A DNA stretch of 64,000 nt. Origin: Leeia speluncae (GTDB lineage Bacteria > Pseudomonadota > Gammaproteobacteria > Burkholderiales > Leeiaceae). Under the pieces are notes generated by a model that saw only the letters and a list, made by a program, of their open reading frames with translations, was not told the origin of the DNA and made no database searches. This document shows positions 17,763 to 25,871 of the stretch, one piece after another. Location of the stretch: positions 124,001-188,000 of the forward strand of contig NZ_JAJBZT010000001.1 of assembly GCF_020564625.1 (NCBI RefSeq). The letters are read 5' to 3'. The position numbers and the translations under genes were made by a program. Position 1 is the first letter of the stretch. Every line of letters begins with the position of its first letter.

Positions 17763-18152
17763 TTATTTTGAATTCACTTCCCCACGTAGTTTTTCTTCTA
17801 CTTTGATCTCTTTTGGTTGAAATGCCTGCTGTAAAACAGGGATGGCTAAGTAAGGATCACAGGATGCACACATAAAAATATCCATCGCCGTATAGTTGCT
17901 TTCTGGCCATGTATGAATAGAAATGTGCGATTCAGCTAATACTACAACGCCAGACAAACCACCAGAAGATTCAAAGGGATGGATATGGCTATGCAGTACC
18001 GTGGCATTGGCTGCTTTGGCCGCATCAATTAGTGTTTTTTCTACAAAATCGATGTCAGTTAAGCCTTGCCCACCCCACATATCGACAAGCAAATGCGTAC
18101 CCGCATACAAACGACCATTTTTGCGGGAGAAATATAAATATGGATCAGTCAT
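17763..18152 (-). CDS. speD: S-adenosylmethionine decarboxylase (SpeD/SpeH type)
   Basis: A 129-residue prokaryotic AdoMet decarboxylase, the short class found in archaea, Gram-positives and many proteobacteria. It self-cleaves before S75 in LAESHISIHTWPE to create the pyruvoyl cofactor; the H80 and the C94/C97 region (MCASCDPYLA) are also conserved. It supplies decarboxylated AdoMet for aminopropyl transfer. It is the last gene of a four-gene unit and overlaps the upstream gene by eight bases, which links its translation to that gene and to the aminopropyltransferase further upstream. Confidence 0.93.
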   Translation of the reverse strand: MTDPYLYFSRKNGRLYAGTHLLVDMWGGQGLTDIDFVEKTLIDAAKAANATVLHSHIHPFESSGGLSGVVVLAESHISIHTWPESNYTAMDIFMCASCDPYLAIPVLQQAFQPKEIKVEEKLRGEVNSK

Positions 18153-18846
18153 TTAAGTAGCTGTAGGTAAACTCAATAATGAGGATCAGAATAATTACTA
18201 GCCCAATCATCGATTCTAGGTGGAAACGGTGGGTTTCTTTCTTGCTATCTAGTAATTCTAATAGCCCTTCGTGTAACCACTCTAACTCATGCTCTACTCG
18301 TGACACACGATCAAATAGTAAGGCTTGTGTGGCGAGTTCTGTTCGCCATTTATCACTAAGGCTGGCTGGTCCAGTGCCAGATGGAAGTTCAAGCCGACGC
18401 TTTACAGCTAAAAATTGCAGCCCCGTTTTTGTACTATCTGCAATGGCTTGTTTAAGCATGGGGATATCATCGCCTTTGCTTAGTGCTTGCGTGCCCGTTT
18501 TGAGAAGATGTTGAAAATGCCTGCATTGCTCCTCAATCCGTTCGATGGTGTGTAGCAGTACATAAAAGCCAGCGATGGCGTTTAAGGCATCTGTTTTCAT
18601 GGCTTCTGGTGCAATCACCACTGCCGATTGGTTTTGTAACGTTAAGTGTACATTCCTAAATTGCAAATCCAAACGGAAAGGAGAAGATGCATTTAACCAA
18701 TCAAGAGGCGTTTCTTCTGTGGGCTCAATACACAATACTTTAATCGTATCGGGGTGTTCGTTTTTTTGACCCTCAGATAGCTGGTAACGAATGCTTGCAT
18801 CCAAGCTAGCTTCTAAACTTTCTGGAGTAAGGATATGAAAACTCAA
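18145..18846 (-). CDS. hypothetical protein with C-terminal membrane anchor in polyamine operon
   Basis: A 233-residue protein between the spermidine-synthase-like and AdoMet-decarboxylase genes. The first 190 residues are soluble and largely helical; the end (residues about 210-230, MIGLVIILILIIEFTYSYL) is one hydrophobic helix, giving a tail-anchored layout. The stretch LEWLHEGLLELLDSKKETHRFHLE before the helix resembles the C-terminus of RMD1/DUF155-type proteins, but similarity elsewhere is weak. It shares an ATGA start/stop overlap with the upstream gene and overlaps the downstream gene by eight bases, so it is made together with both enzymes. Confidence 0.75.
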   Translation of the reverse strand: MSFHILTPESLEASLDASIRYQLSEGQKNEHPDTIKVLCIEPTEETPLDWLNASSPFRLDLQFRNVHLTLQNQSAVVIAPEAMKTDALNAIAGFYVLLHTIERIEEQCRHFQHLLKTGTQALSKGDDIPMLKQAIADSTKTGLQFLAVKRRLELPSGTGPASLSDKWRTELATQALLFDRVSRVEHELEWLHEGLLELLDSKKETHRFHLESMIGLVIILILIIEFTYSYLND

Positions 18847-19907
18847 CGTTTTTGCTCCTTGCGGGCAGGGTAAACCGGAAGTGATTCTGTGATGTCCTCT
18901 ACTTCCGTTGGGTGAATATATTTTTCATCATCAGACAAAACTAGGCCGGGCATTGCTAATAATCGCCGCGTTTCTTTGCATAACATAAAGGAGCGAGAGA
19001 TAAAGTCGCCATCTAAATGTTGTAAAGCATCTTGACCTAATCGCTTCGCTAACCGTGCATCCCATCTACTTGGCGTCCAGTCTCTTGGGTCAAACCAATC
19101 GGATGCAATCACATAGCCCCAAGGGGATAAAAAGGATGGTATCGCGACTTGATAGCTATGGACCTGAGGGAAAACCGTGCGTAGTGTTCTCACCAGCGCA
19201 GAGTGCTGTTGAAAGTCGACATGTGAAAACTCCATGCCTTGAACAACTACAATCCCATTCGGACGCAGTCTCTTTTTTAAATGCTGATAAAACTGCTTGG
19301 TATAAATCCGTTGTGCAGGGCCGTTATCGAACATATCGACGACATCGATAATCGCGAGATCGTAAAAGCTATCATCATTTTCTACAAAGGCGCGGCCATC
19401 AGTATGGACAACTTTTGCCCGTGGATCGCGAAAACCATTGCGGTGCCAAGTAGGCAGATGTTTTTCACAGGCTGCAACTACTTTCGGATCAATATCCACC
19501 ATGGTGACTTTTTTCACGCACGGATGGCTTAGCGATTCACGAAGTGTCGCGCCTTCACCGCCACCAATAATCAGCACGTCACGTGGGTTGTCTAATGCTA
19601 ATAAGGCTGGTTGGACGAGTGACTCATGATAAAGCGCCTCATCGTATTCCGAACTTTGCAGTACGCCATCTAAAAATAGTGCTCTACCTAAGTTGACTAA
19701 GTCGGCAATCAATACATTTTGAAAGTCCGTCTGTTCTGAATGAAGTACACGGTATGCTCTAAAGCCAAATATATCGACAGGGTCTGAGGTGTCTTCACAG
19801 TAGACAGGCGTGTCAGTGGGGAGTGGCTCTATTCCTAGATGAAAACACCCCGGACGCAATGTCGGCAGTAGGGGGACGGCCCCCCTAGGCGGAAAAGGTG
19901 TACTCAT
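18843..19907 (-). CDS. speE: spermidine synthase-like aminopropyltransferase
   Basis: A 354-residue aminopropyltransferase that transfers the aminopropyl group of decarboxylated AdoMet to a polyamine acceptor. The nucleotide-binding loop is GGGEGATLRE (115-124), followed by MVDID (136-140), DGRAF (170-174) and IIDVVDMFDNGPA, then IYTKQFY. Classical spermidine synthases have GGGDG and a D-S/T-S/T-D catalytic element; GGGEG and the D-x-x-D-(x)-GPA-x-x-(L/I)YT-x-x-FY pattern are, from memory, closer to thermospermine-synthase-like and archaeal enzymes. The acceptor may therefore not be putrescine. It is also about 60 residues longer than E. coli SpeE. It overlaps both neighbours by four bases. 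Confidence 0.88.
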   Translation of the reverse strand: MSTPFPPRGAVPLLPTLRPGCFHLGIEPLPTDTPVYCEDTSDPVDIFGFRAYRVLHSEQTDFQNVLIADLVNLGRALFLDGVLQSSEYDEALYHESLVQPALLALDNPRDVLIIGGGEGATLRESLSHPCVKKVTMVDIDPKVVAACEKHLPTWHRNGFRDPRAKVVHTDGRAFVENDDSFYDLAIIDVVDMFDNGPAQRIYTKQFYQHLKKRLRPNGIVVVQGMEFSHVDFQQHSALVRTLRTVFPQVHSYQVAIPSFLSPWGYVIASDWFDPRDWTPSRWDARLAKRLGQDALQHLDGDFISRSFMLCKETRRLLAMPGLVLSDDEKYIHPTEVEDITESLPVYPARKEQKR

Positions 19908-20476
19908 TTTGCAGAAACTAAGGTTAACTCTGCGTTTTCGTGAAATTCTGTTTCTAAGACTTCCAGATTATCATCGTCCCATTCGATGACCATTAACCCA
20001 TCATCATCGTCTTGTTTAGAGACAAAAGAGTAAATAGAAATCTCATCTTCGCTGCTAGATGGCGTTTCCATAAATTTTACATCGTCGGAATCGTCGGCAC
20101 TATATTCATACTCTACGCCGTTGTAGGTGATGCTTCCTTGCCCCTTTTTATCCGCTTGGAAGACATCTTTTTTTGTAAAGCCGGCCTCTTTGGGTTTCAT
20201 GCGCTTACCAATCAGCCCAATTTCACCATTACCTGTAGGGTCTAACATCCAACTAATGATTTGTCCGTCTGCTGTTTTACCATTGGCAATAAACCAAGTG
20301 CTGCCGTCTGGTTCTTTGATGGTATTCACGGTTTCAATCTTGATCGACATCATTTTGTCACCGTTTTTCCATTCCAATTGATCAGATGCTTTGACGGTAC
20401 TAATCTCTGCTGCGGAAATGGCAAATACGGATGTGCTGCTTAACCCTAATAGAATGGCAATGAGGTGCTTTTTCAT
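19904..20476 (-). CDS. secreted protein of unknown function in polyamine operon
   Basis: A 190-residue protein with a signal peptide (MKKHLIAILLGLSSTSVFA). The mature part begins SAAEISTVKASDQLEWKNG and is beta-rich, with strongly acidic stretches (YSADDSDDVKF, KQDDDDGLMVIEWDDDN). Its layout recalls DUF4178-like domains, which I remember as neighbours of SpeD and spermidine-synthase genes in several phyla, but the match is too loose to call. It is the first gene of the polyamine unit and overlaps the aminopropyltransferase gene by four bases (ATGA). An acidic periplasmic protein might bind polyamines; that is inference. Confidence 0.75.
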   Translation of the reverse strand: MKKHLIAILLGLSSTSVFAISAAEISTVKASDQLEWKNGDKMMSIKIETVNTIKEPDGSTWFIANGKTADGQIISWMLDPTGNGEIGLIGKRMKPKEAGFTKKDVFQADKKGQGSITYNGVEYEYSADDSDDVKFMETPSSSEDEISIYSFVSKQDDDDGLMVIEWDDDNLEVLETEFHENAELTLVSAK

Positions 20477-20606
20477 TCGATTACTCCCGTTTAATCAATG
20501 AATTTATTACAGCAGAATATAAGTATGCTGCAGACTATTCAATAGAATTTTGATGAAAGCAATCAGGGATGAGCGATGATTGTGAAAAATGCTAAGTCAC
20601 GGTTGG

Positions 20607-20640
20607 CCCCCCTAATGAATCGCTGGTAGTCACTAGGGGG
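20607..20640 (-). terminator. hairpin after DUF945 gene
   Basis: An inverted repeat (CCCCCTA / TAGGGGG, about 20-base loop) lies just beyond the stop codon of the DUF945 gene. It may end that transcript, but no T tract follows on the minus strand, so this is a weak call. Confidence 0.35.
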
Positions 20641-20651
20641 AGGGGAAACTA

Positions 20652-22178
20652 TTATTGCATTTGAACCGCTGCCGCTTCTAGTTCCGCAATAGATTGGTAG
20701 GTTTTGTCGAAGATCGTAATCTTGCCACCTTCAAACTTAAATGAATGTAGGAGGTGATTGTTTTCTTTTTTCAGCCATCCTGCTTTGATAAGTTTATCCA
20801 AACTAGGATTCGCTAATACTTCTTTCGGAATTAACGACCAATCAAAGTTGGCAGAGGATTCTGCATAAAGTTTTTTCAATGCGGCCATTGGGTTGCCGCC
20901 AGAAATATCCATATCCGTTAGCCCTTTAAGGGTAGCAGACGCAGACATATTGGCTTTGGCACCGTCTTTAGTCTCGACTTCGACGGTACTGATCTTGAAA
21001 GACGGGTCATTTTTAGCAATGGTCGTCAAGTTAGTTAACGCTACCATGCCAATGCCCGCCATTTGCGCGGTCAGTTGATCGGTATTTGGTTTGCCTTTTG
21101 ATTTAATCGTGTCGATTAACATCGTCTTATAAAGGTTTGCGATCGTTTCATTTAACCCGCTAATAGAGGCTGCATGAATATGGTTGAGTTCCATGCCAAA
21201 TTTGGCAGATTTTACTGGTTTTTGGTTGATGGCTAGCTCATCACATTTCTCGCAATTACCTAATTCATATAGATAACTTAGGTCAAAGAAGCCATCTTTT
21301 AGCAAGCCTTTATAGGTGAAGGCTAGGTTATCCATTTTCACCGAGTAAGGTTTGGCAGCTGGTTCTGCGGTGTCTGAAGCTGGGGCTTCAATTGGGAAGG
21401 CTGGCGGTAGACTTGGCTTCATTCCTGACGCACTAATGGATGCAATTTTTAGTGTGCTATTGCCGGCTAGTGGATTAAATTTACCTTCCACAGGTTCAGT
21501 TTTTCCATCATAAACCAGGCCTTCGAGCAGGATGTTTTCTTGTTTACTACCCGTTGTGTTGACTGCTAACTTTGGTAGCTCGAAGTGAAACTCAATTTGA
21601 TCTTGTGCTTTGGTGTAAGTAAATTGCTGAGAGGCAGCCGCTATTTCAAAGGTGCCCATTGCCGTTTTTTCATTCAGCGCCTCTGTGTTTAGATAAACGT
21701 GGCGGTCTTCATTTAAACCAACGGTATAACCTAATTTCACCCATTTTGGATGTTTGCTTATCCAGTTAGCAAATGCCGCATCTGATTTTGCCACTTCTGC
21801 AAATAGCGTAGGCAAGTCTAGATCATAATCCACATGGTACCAGCCGGTTTTAAAGCCAGTGGCAGTATTGAGTAATGGACCATGTTTGATGTGTTGTTTA
21901 ATCGTGAGTTTGACGGGGGGCTTTTCGTTACCCGACGCATCAATGCCATCGCGAATCAAGATCGTGAACTGATTGTCTGAAGACAGAAAACTGCGATTAT
22001 ATTTGGTATCGACAATCGAAATGCTATCTCCCGCTAGTAGAGAAATCACTTCTTTCTGAAATTCGCTTTGCGCATTTTTAATTTCAGTTTCAGCTTTTTG
22101 GCCTGCATAGTAAATGGAACCAGCACCACCTAGTGCAACAACGGCAACAAGGCCTCCAATTAACGGGAGCTTTTTCAT
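20652..22178 (-). CDS. DUF945 (YdgA) family protein
   Basis: A 508-residue member of the DUF945/YdgA family, with the usual length. The N-terminus (KLPLIGGLVAVVALGGAGSIYYAGQKAE) is a single hydrophobic segment that anchors the protein in the inner membrane with the rest outside the cytoplasm. The family features SIVDTKYNRSFLSS, ILIRDGID and KHGPLL near the start, and SANFDWSLIPKEVLANP towards the end, are recognisable. Function in E. coli is not known; weak similarity to AsmA-like envelope proteins has been noted in the literature as I recall. It is a single-gene unit. Confidence 0.85.
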   Translation of the reverse strand: MKKLPLIGGLVAVVALGGAGSIYYAGQKAETEIKNAQSEFQKEVISLLAGDSISIVDTKYNRSFLSSDNQFTILIRDGIDASGNEKPPVKLTIKQHIKHGPLLNTATGFKTGWYHVDYDLDLPTLFAEVAKSDAAFANWISKHPKWVKLGYTVGLNEDRHVYLNTEALNEKTAMGTFEIAAASQQFTYTKAQDQIEFHFELPKLAVNTTGSKQENILLEGLVYDGKTEPVEGKFNPLAGNSTLKIASISASGMKPSLPPAFPIEAPASDTAEPAAKPYSVKMDNLAFTYKGLLKDGFFDLSYLYELGNCEKCDELAINQKPVKSAKFGMELNHIHAASISGLNETIANLYKTMLIDTIKSKGKPNTDQLTAQMAGIGMVALTNLTTIAKNDPSFKISTVEVETKDGAKANMSASATLKGLTDMDISGGNPMAALKKLYAESSANFDWSLIPKEVLANPSLDKLIKAGWLKKENNHLLHSFKFEGGKITIFDKTYQSIAELEAAAVQMQ

Positions 22179-22262
22179 TTCAGGGTATCCTGTATATTCG
22201 CTAACCGTTAATTTTATGCCAATGTCACCGTTTTAAGCTAGTTAAATTACTGTTAAATCTAC

Positions 22263-23501
22263 TTAGGGTTGCGGTTGGGCAATTGCACGAACAGGTTTGT
22301 CTGTTTTTGGCTGACGGCAAAGCAAGTACAAATAGTACAAACAAATCCCGCCAATTAGGCTGATGATTATCCAAGAGAGCGCAGGGCGCTGCCACTCGAT
22401 AGACTGTTGGTACAGCCAACCGCTTAATACATATCCTACGCTGCCAGAAATTGCCATACTGATTGCGTTAAAACCTAAATAGGCGCCACGCATTTTAGGA
22501 TCAGTATGGTGGGCGATGGATTCTTGCAATGCAGGGTCTCCAATCACAATCCCTAAGGTAAAGACGACGAGCGCAGGCCATAATAGGTAAGCGGATGATG
22601 TCACACTCAGCATGAGTAATCCGGCAATCATTAGCCCCATGCCGGTTTGTAAGCGAGCATCACTAGCCCATCTGCCAATGCTCCATTTTGCGATTGGATA
22701 TTGCAAAGAAAGGGTAAGGATGGTTTCTACCGTATACATCCAAGATACTGCTGTCTGCTGCCCGGTGATTCGAATCACCAGCAGCGGCATGGTCGACATC
22801 ATTTGTAGCCATAAAAACCAGTAGCCAGAACCTAGTAGCGAAAAGCGGACAAACCACTTGTCTTGCCAGACCTTCTGAAGTCCGGATAGTAAATGCGCTT
22901 GTTTTACGCCCACTCTAAAGGGCGGTAAAAAGAAGGCGGTGAGAAGAGAGGCTAATAAGAATGCGGCGGCACCTGCGTAACAAACCCATTGAAAATTAAC
23001 GACGAGCAACCAACCACCAAGTGCTGCGCCACCAGCCGTGCCGACGGTACTGAGGGTGCCCATTAGCGCATAAAATTTTGTCCGTTCATTGGCTCTGGTC
23101 AGTTTGACAATGACAGCACCTTTTGGTGAATCAAATAGCGCGCCACCTAATCCCGCAATGAGGCAGGCAAACCAAAGAGACCAAACCGATGTGGCATGTG
23201 CAAAGCACAGAAAAGAAACCGCACGAAGTGCTAGCCCACTTGTAATAAATGGCTTGGCACCCAAACGATCTGCCAGCGCGCCAGCAAAAACGGTAAGGCT
23301 TTGTTGGATACCTGTTCTTAGCCCTAACCCTACCGCGACAACCGTAGCTGACATGCCAAGTTGATTGACAAAATGGACGGTGAGAATCGGAAAAAGAATA
23401 TAAAAACCAATAAACACCAACAAGTTATCAATGATAACTAGTTTTTGCATCCGCTTTCTTAGCGCATTTGGCAGGCTTTGTCTTAGTGTAGGGCGTTGCA
23501 T
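22263..23501 (-). CDS. MFS transporter (MdtH-like)
   Basis: A 412-residue major facilitator with twelve hydrophobic helices. The N-terminal region (NLLVFIGFYILFPILTVHFVNQLGMSA), the loop GALADRLGAKPF and FALMGTLSTVG-like stretches resemble the MdtH/YajR type of proton-coupled exporters. The ATG was chosen over a TTG three codons upstream. It is divergent from a LysR gene 97 bases away, and a perfect 8-base inverted repeat with LysR-box geometry lies between the two, so regulation by that LysR protein is likely. Confidence 0.87.
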   Translation of the reverse strand: MQRPTLRQSLPNALRKRMQKLVIIDNLLVFIGFYILFPILTVHFVNQLGMSATVVAVGLGLRTGIQQSLTVFAGALADRLGAKPFITSGLALRAVSFLCFAHATSVWSLWFACLIAGLGGALFDSPKGAVIVKLTRANERTKFYALMGTLSTVGTAGGAALGGWLLVVNFQWVCYAGAAAFLLASLLTAFFLPPFRVGVKQAHLLSGLQKVWQDKWFVRFSLLGSGYWFLWLQMMSTMPLLVIRITGQQTAVSWMYTVETILTLSLQYPIAKWSIGRWASDARLQTGMGLMIAGLLMLSVTSSAYLLWPALVVFTLGIVIGDPALQESIAHHTDPKMRGAYLGFNAISMAISGSVGYVLSGWLYQQSIEWQRPALSWIIISLIGGICLYYLYLLCRQPKTDKPVRAIAQPQP

Positions 23502-23556
23502 CTTGATCAATCGGTCAGGTGGTGATGCTTGCCAGTCTAGGTGGGTTGTTAGATAT

Positions 23557-23583
23557 AATCTATACCATTAACTGTTATAGATT
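23557..23583. promoter_or_regulatory. inverted repeat between LysR and MFS genes
   Basis: Two perfect arms (AATCTATA at 23557-23564, TATAGATT at 23576-23583) are separated by 11 bases, which is the classical spacing of LysR-type binding sites. It lies 15 bases before the LysR start codon and about 55 bases from the MFS start codon, suited to autorepression and divergent control. Confidence 0.6.
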
Positions 23584-23598
23584 CTATTAAGATTTGTT

Positions 23599-24507
23599 AT
23601 GACTATTTCTATTGATGATCTGACCTTACTGCAAGAGGTGGCAAGTGCAGGTAGCTTTAGTAAGGCAGCTGCTAAACTGGGCTGCTCGCAACCCCAAATT
23701 AGCGTGCGGATTGGATTGTTAGAAACCTATTTTGGTGCGGTTTTATTTGAACGGCATCGTCGTGGGGTGAAAGCGACGCCTGCCTGTATGATGTTGCTGC
23801 CGCATGTGACAAAAGCATTGGCTCAAATCAATGATGGCAAACTGGCGGTGCAAGGTGCGCCAACCACACCAAGGATCACGATTGGCAGTTTGCCTTCTTT
23901 AGCGCACACCATGTTTTCTCCACTACTGGCCGCGCTTGCCGATGCGCCAATCGAAATTGCGTGTACCACTGGTGATACGAGCGAACTGTTAAAAGAGTTA
24001 TTAGACGATACGGTTCAAGTTGGTTTTGTCTTAGATGCGCCTGCGGTTGCAGGGCTACAATTAGAAATGCTTTGGAAAAGCCCAATCATCTGTGTGGTGG
24101 CGGCAAGCCATCCGCTTGCGAATAGCAAGAATTTGAAACTAGCTGATATTGTGGGGTATCGCTTAGCCCCACAAGATTGGGACGATGAGTGCGATACGCT
24201 CATTGCCAGTATTTATCGGCTACGCACGGTAGCGATGCCACTGCACAAAGTGGCGCCAGCCAGTGCGGCAAGGGCATTGGTGATGGAGCAAGGGTTTGTG
24301 TCTTTTATGCCAGAAATCACCGTGATTCGAGAGTTAAATGCGGGGACGTTGGTTCGGTTAAATGTGACAGACTTACCAAAATGGTATTGGGAAATCATGA
24401 TGGCGTATCGCCCAGGGAAGCTACAATCGCCTGCTAAAGCAATGTTACTAGAGGCAGCTAGGACATTAGCGAGAACATTAAGACCTGCAAATAGTCACGC
24501 AAATTAA
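23599..24507 (+). CDS. LysR family transcriptional regulator
   Basis: A 302-residue LysR-type regulator: winged helix-turn-helix at residues 4-62 (DLTLLQEVASAGSFSKAAAKLGCSQPQISVRI) and an effector-binding domain from about 90. The effector domain starts with PRITIGSLPSLAHTMFSPLLAAL and ends normally. It is divergent from the MdtH-like exporter, with an LysR-type inverted repeat in between, and ends close to the convergent SPFH gene. The effector is unknown. Confidence 0.9.
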   Translation: MTISIDDLTLLQEVASAGSFSKAAAKLGCSQPQISVRIGLLETYFGAVLFERHRRGVKATPACMMLLPHVTKALAQINDGKLAVQGAPTTPRITIGSLPSLAHTMFSPLLAALADAPIEIACTTGDTSELLKELLDDTVQVGFVLDAPAVAGLQLEMLWKSPIICVVAASHPLANSKNLKLADIVGYRLAPQDWDDECDTLIASIYRLRTVAMPLHKVAPASAARALVMEQGFVSFMPEITVIRELNAGTLVRLNVTDLPKWYWEIMMAYRPGKLQSPAKAMLLEAARTLARTLRPANSHAN

Positions 24508-24526
24508 TGTTGGTTTTTACGAAATT

Positions 24527-24561
24527 GCCCCACTCAGTGCGAGATTCCGTTTGAGCGGGGC
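24527..24561. terminator. hairpin between convergent LysR and SPFH genes
   Basis: An imperfect 10-bp stem (GCCCCACTCA / TGAGCGGGGC, one mismatch) lies between the convergent ends of the LysR and SPFH genes. No clear T tract follows on either strand; a bidirectional terminator is possible. Confidence 0.4.
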
Positions 24562-24585
24562 AGGGGTAGTGCAAAGAATGCCCAG

Positions 24586-25410
24586 TTATTGAGAGGCTGC
24601 CGCGGCACCAACTTTAGGGCTAAGATTAATGAATGGTGTTGCTTGTCCACTCACCTGAGGAAGTACTCCGTCCCATTTCTCAATTGCTTTTAGCTGAACG
24701 TATTCCTGACCACCTTGTGCGCGAATCGCTTCTGCTTGAATACGGATGGTTTCTGCTTCTGCTTTTGCCATCGTGATTTTTTGCTGCGCTTCAATTTCAA
24801 TCCGCTGCAAATCGTTTTTCGCTTTTAGTGCATTTTGTTCTGCCGTTTGTTTCGCTTCAATCGCTGCATCAAAAGAGTGGCTGAAGGTGAAGTTAGTAAT
24901 TTGTACCGCTTCTAACGCAATATTGTAATTACGCAATTGGGCGCGCAATTGGTTCTCAATGTCAGATTTGACATCATCCCGCTTGGCTAATAATTCTTCT
25001 GCTGAATACCGAGCGACGACGGCTTTGACCGATTCTTGAATACGTGGATCAATGACTTTGCCTTCTACATCTAAACCGACACGGCTATAGGTATCACGGA
25101 GCGCATCTGCATTTAAGTGATAGTTCAGCGCCACTTTAGTAGAGACGCGCTGCAAATCTCTTGTACCAGCATCGGCAGGGCTCTCCGCTTTTAATGTTCT
25201 GACATCAACAGGAATAATGGTATCGACGAAAGGGACCTTCATGTGTAGGCCTTCCGATTCAATATTTTGAATTTGACCAAAGCGTAGCAAGATACCTCTT
25301 TCGCCTTGATTAATTGTGTAAAAGCTAGCGTTGGCAACGATACCAATACAAACCGCTGCGATGATAATTGGTAGCTTACGACCAATCATTGCGCCTACTG
25401 CATTTGCCAT
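24586..25410 (-). CDS. prohibitin/SPFH domain membrane protein
   Basis: A 274-residue protein of the prohibitin-like SPFH family. One N-terminal membrane helix (LPIIIAAVCIGIVANASFYTI) anchors it, followed by the SPFH domain (about 32-190; QGERGILLRFGQ, GLHMKVPFVDTIIPVDVRT, SRVGLDVEGKVIDPRIQESVKAVVARYSAEEL) and a charged Ala/Glu/Lys-rich coiled coil (about 185-235). Such proteins form large ring or cage assemblies in the inner membrane and often affect FtsH proteolysis. An AAGGA ribosome binding site precedes the start. It is monocistronic. Confidence 0.9.
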   Translation of the reverse strand: MANAVGAMIGRKLPIIIAAVCIGIVANASFYTINQGERGILLRFGQIQNIESEGLHMKVPFVDTIIPVDVRTLKAESPADAGTRDLQRVSTKVALNYHLNADALRDTYSRVGLDVEGKVIDPRIQESVKAVVARYSAEELLAKRDDVKSDIENQLRAQLRNYNIALEAVQITNFTFSHSFDAAIEAKQTAEQNALKAKNDLQRIEIEAQQKITMAKAEAETIRIQAEAIRAQGGQEYVQLKAIEKWDGVLPQVSGQATPFINLSPKVGAAAASQ

Positions 25411-25532
25411 AGTCCTTCTTCCTTTTCAGTATTTATCCGCTATAAGCAAATGTCATTTTGCCTGAAATTATATGTAAAGCAATGTTAAGCGTAGGGTTTT
25501 GTTTTACTTGATGAATGATCTGTTGTTATATA

Positions 25533-25556
25533 ACATATGAACAACTATTCAATTGT
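25533..25556 (+). promoter_or_regulatory. ArsR-family zinc operator
   Basis: The TGAA-N6-TTCA core (25538-25551) with outer ACA/TGT symmetry matches the operator pattern of CzrA/SmtB-type repressors. It lies 20 bases before the ArsR-type start codon, overlapping the expected promoter, as needed for metal-relieved autorepression of the arsR-CDF unit. Confidence 0.7.
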
Positions 25557-25570
25557 TTGTTTGATAAATC

Positions 25571-25870
25571 ATGCCAACTGATCAACATGTCGTCGTCCTT
25601 GCTGACTTATTTCGTTTACTAGGAGATAGTACGCGATTAAAAATTGTGCTGACCTGCCTAGAAGAGCCAGTTTCTGTTAGTAATATTGCAACCATCAACG
25701 GACTAAGTAATTCATTGGTGAGCCACCACCTGCGCTTATTGCGGGCGGCGAGGGTGCTAAAAGCGGAACGACAAGGGAAGTTGGTCTTTTATTCGGCGGC
25801 AGATCAGCATATTTCTGACATGTTAGCGGGGATGCTGACCCACATTGATGAACCAGATGAGGAGCATTGA
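25571..25870 (+). CDS. ArsR/SmtB family zinc-sensing repressor (CzrA-like)
   Basis: A 99-residue ArsR-family repressor. The helix-turn-helix is at about 35-70 (VSNIATINGLSNSLVSHHLRLLRAA). The C-terminal alpha-5 helix carries the metal site of CzrA/SmtB exactly: D78, H80, H91 and E94 fit the DxHx10HxxE/H pattern that binds Zn(II) or Co(II). Metal binding should release DNA and turn on the downstream cation efflux gene, whose start lies one base past this stop codon. A TGAA-N6-TTCA operator is visible just upstream. Confidence 0.92.
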   Translation: MPTDQHVVVLADLFRLLGDSTRLKIVLTCLEEPVSVSNIATINGLSNSLVSHHLRLLRAARVLKAERQGKLVFYSAADQHISDMLAGMLTHIDEPDEEH

Positions 25871-25871
25871 A

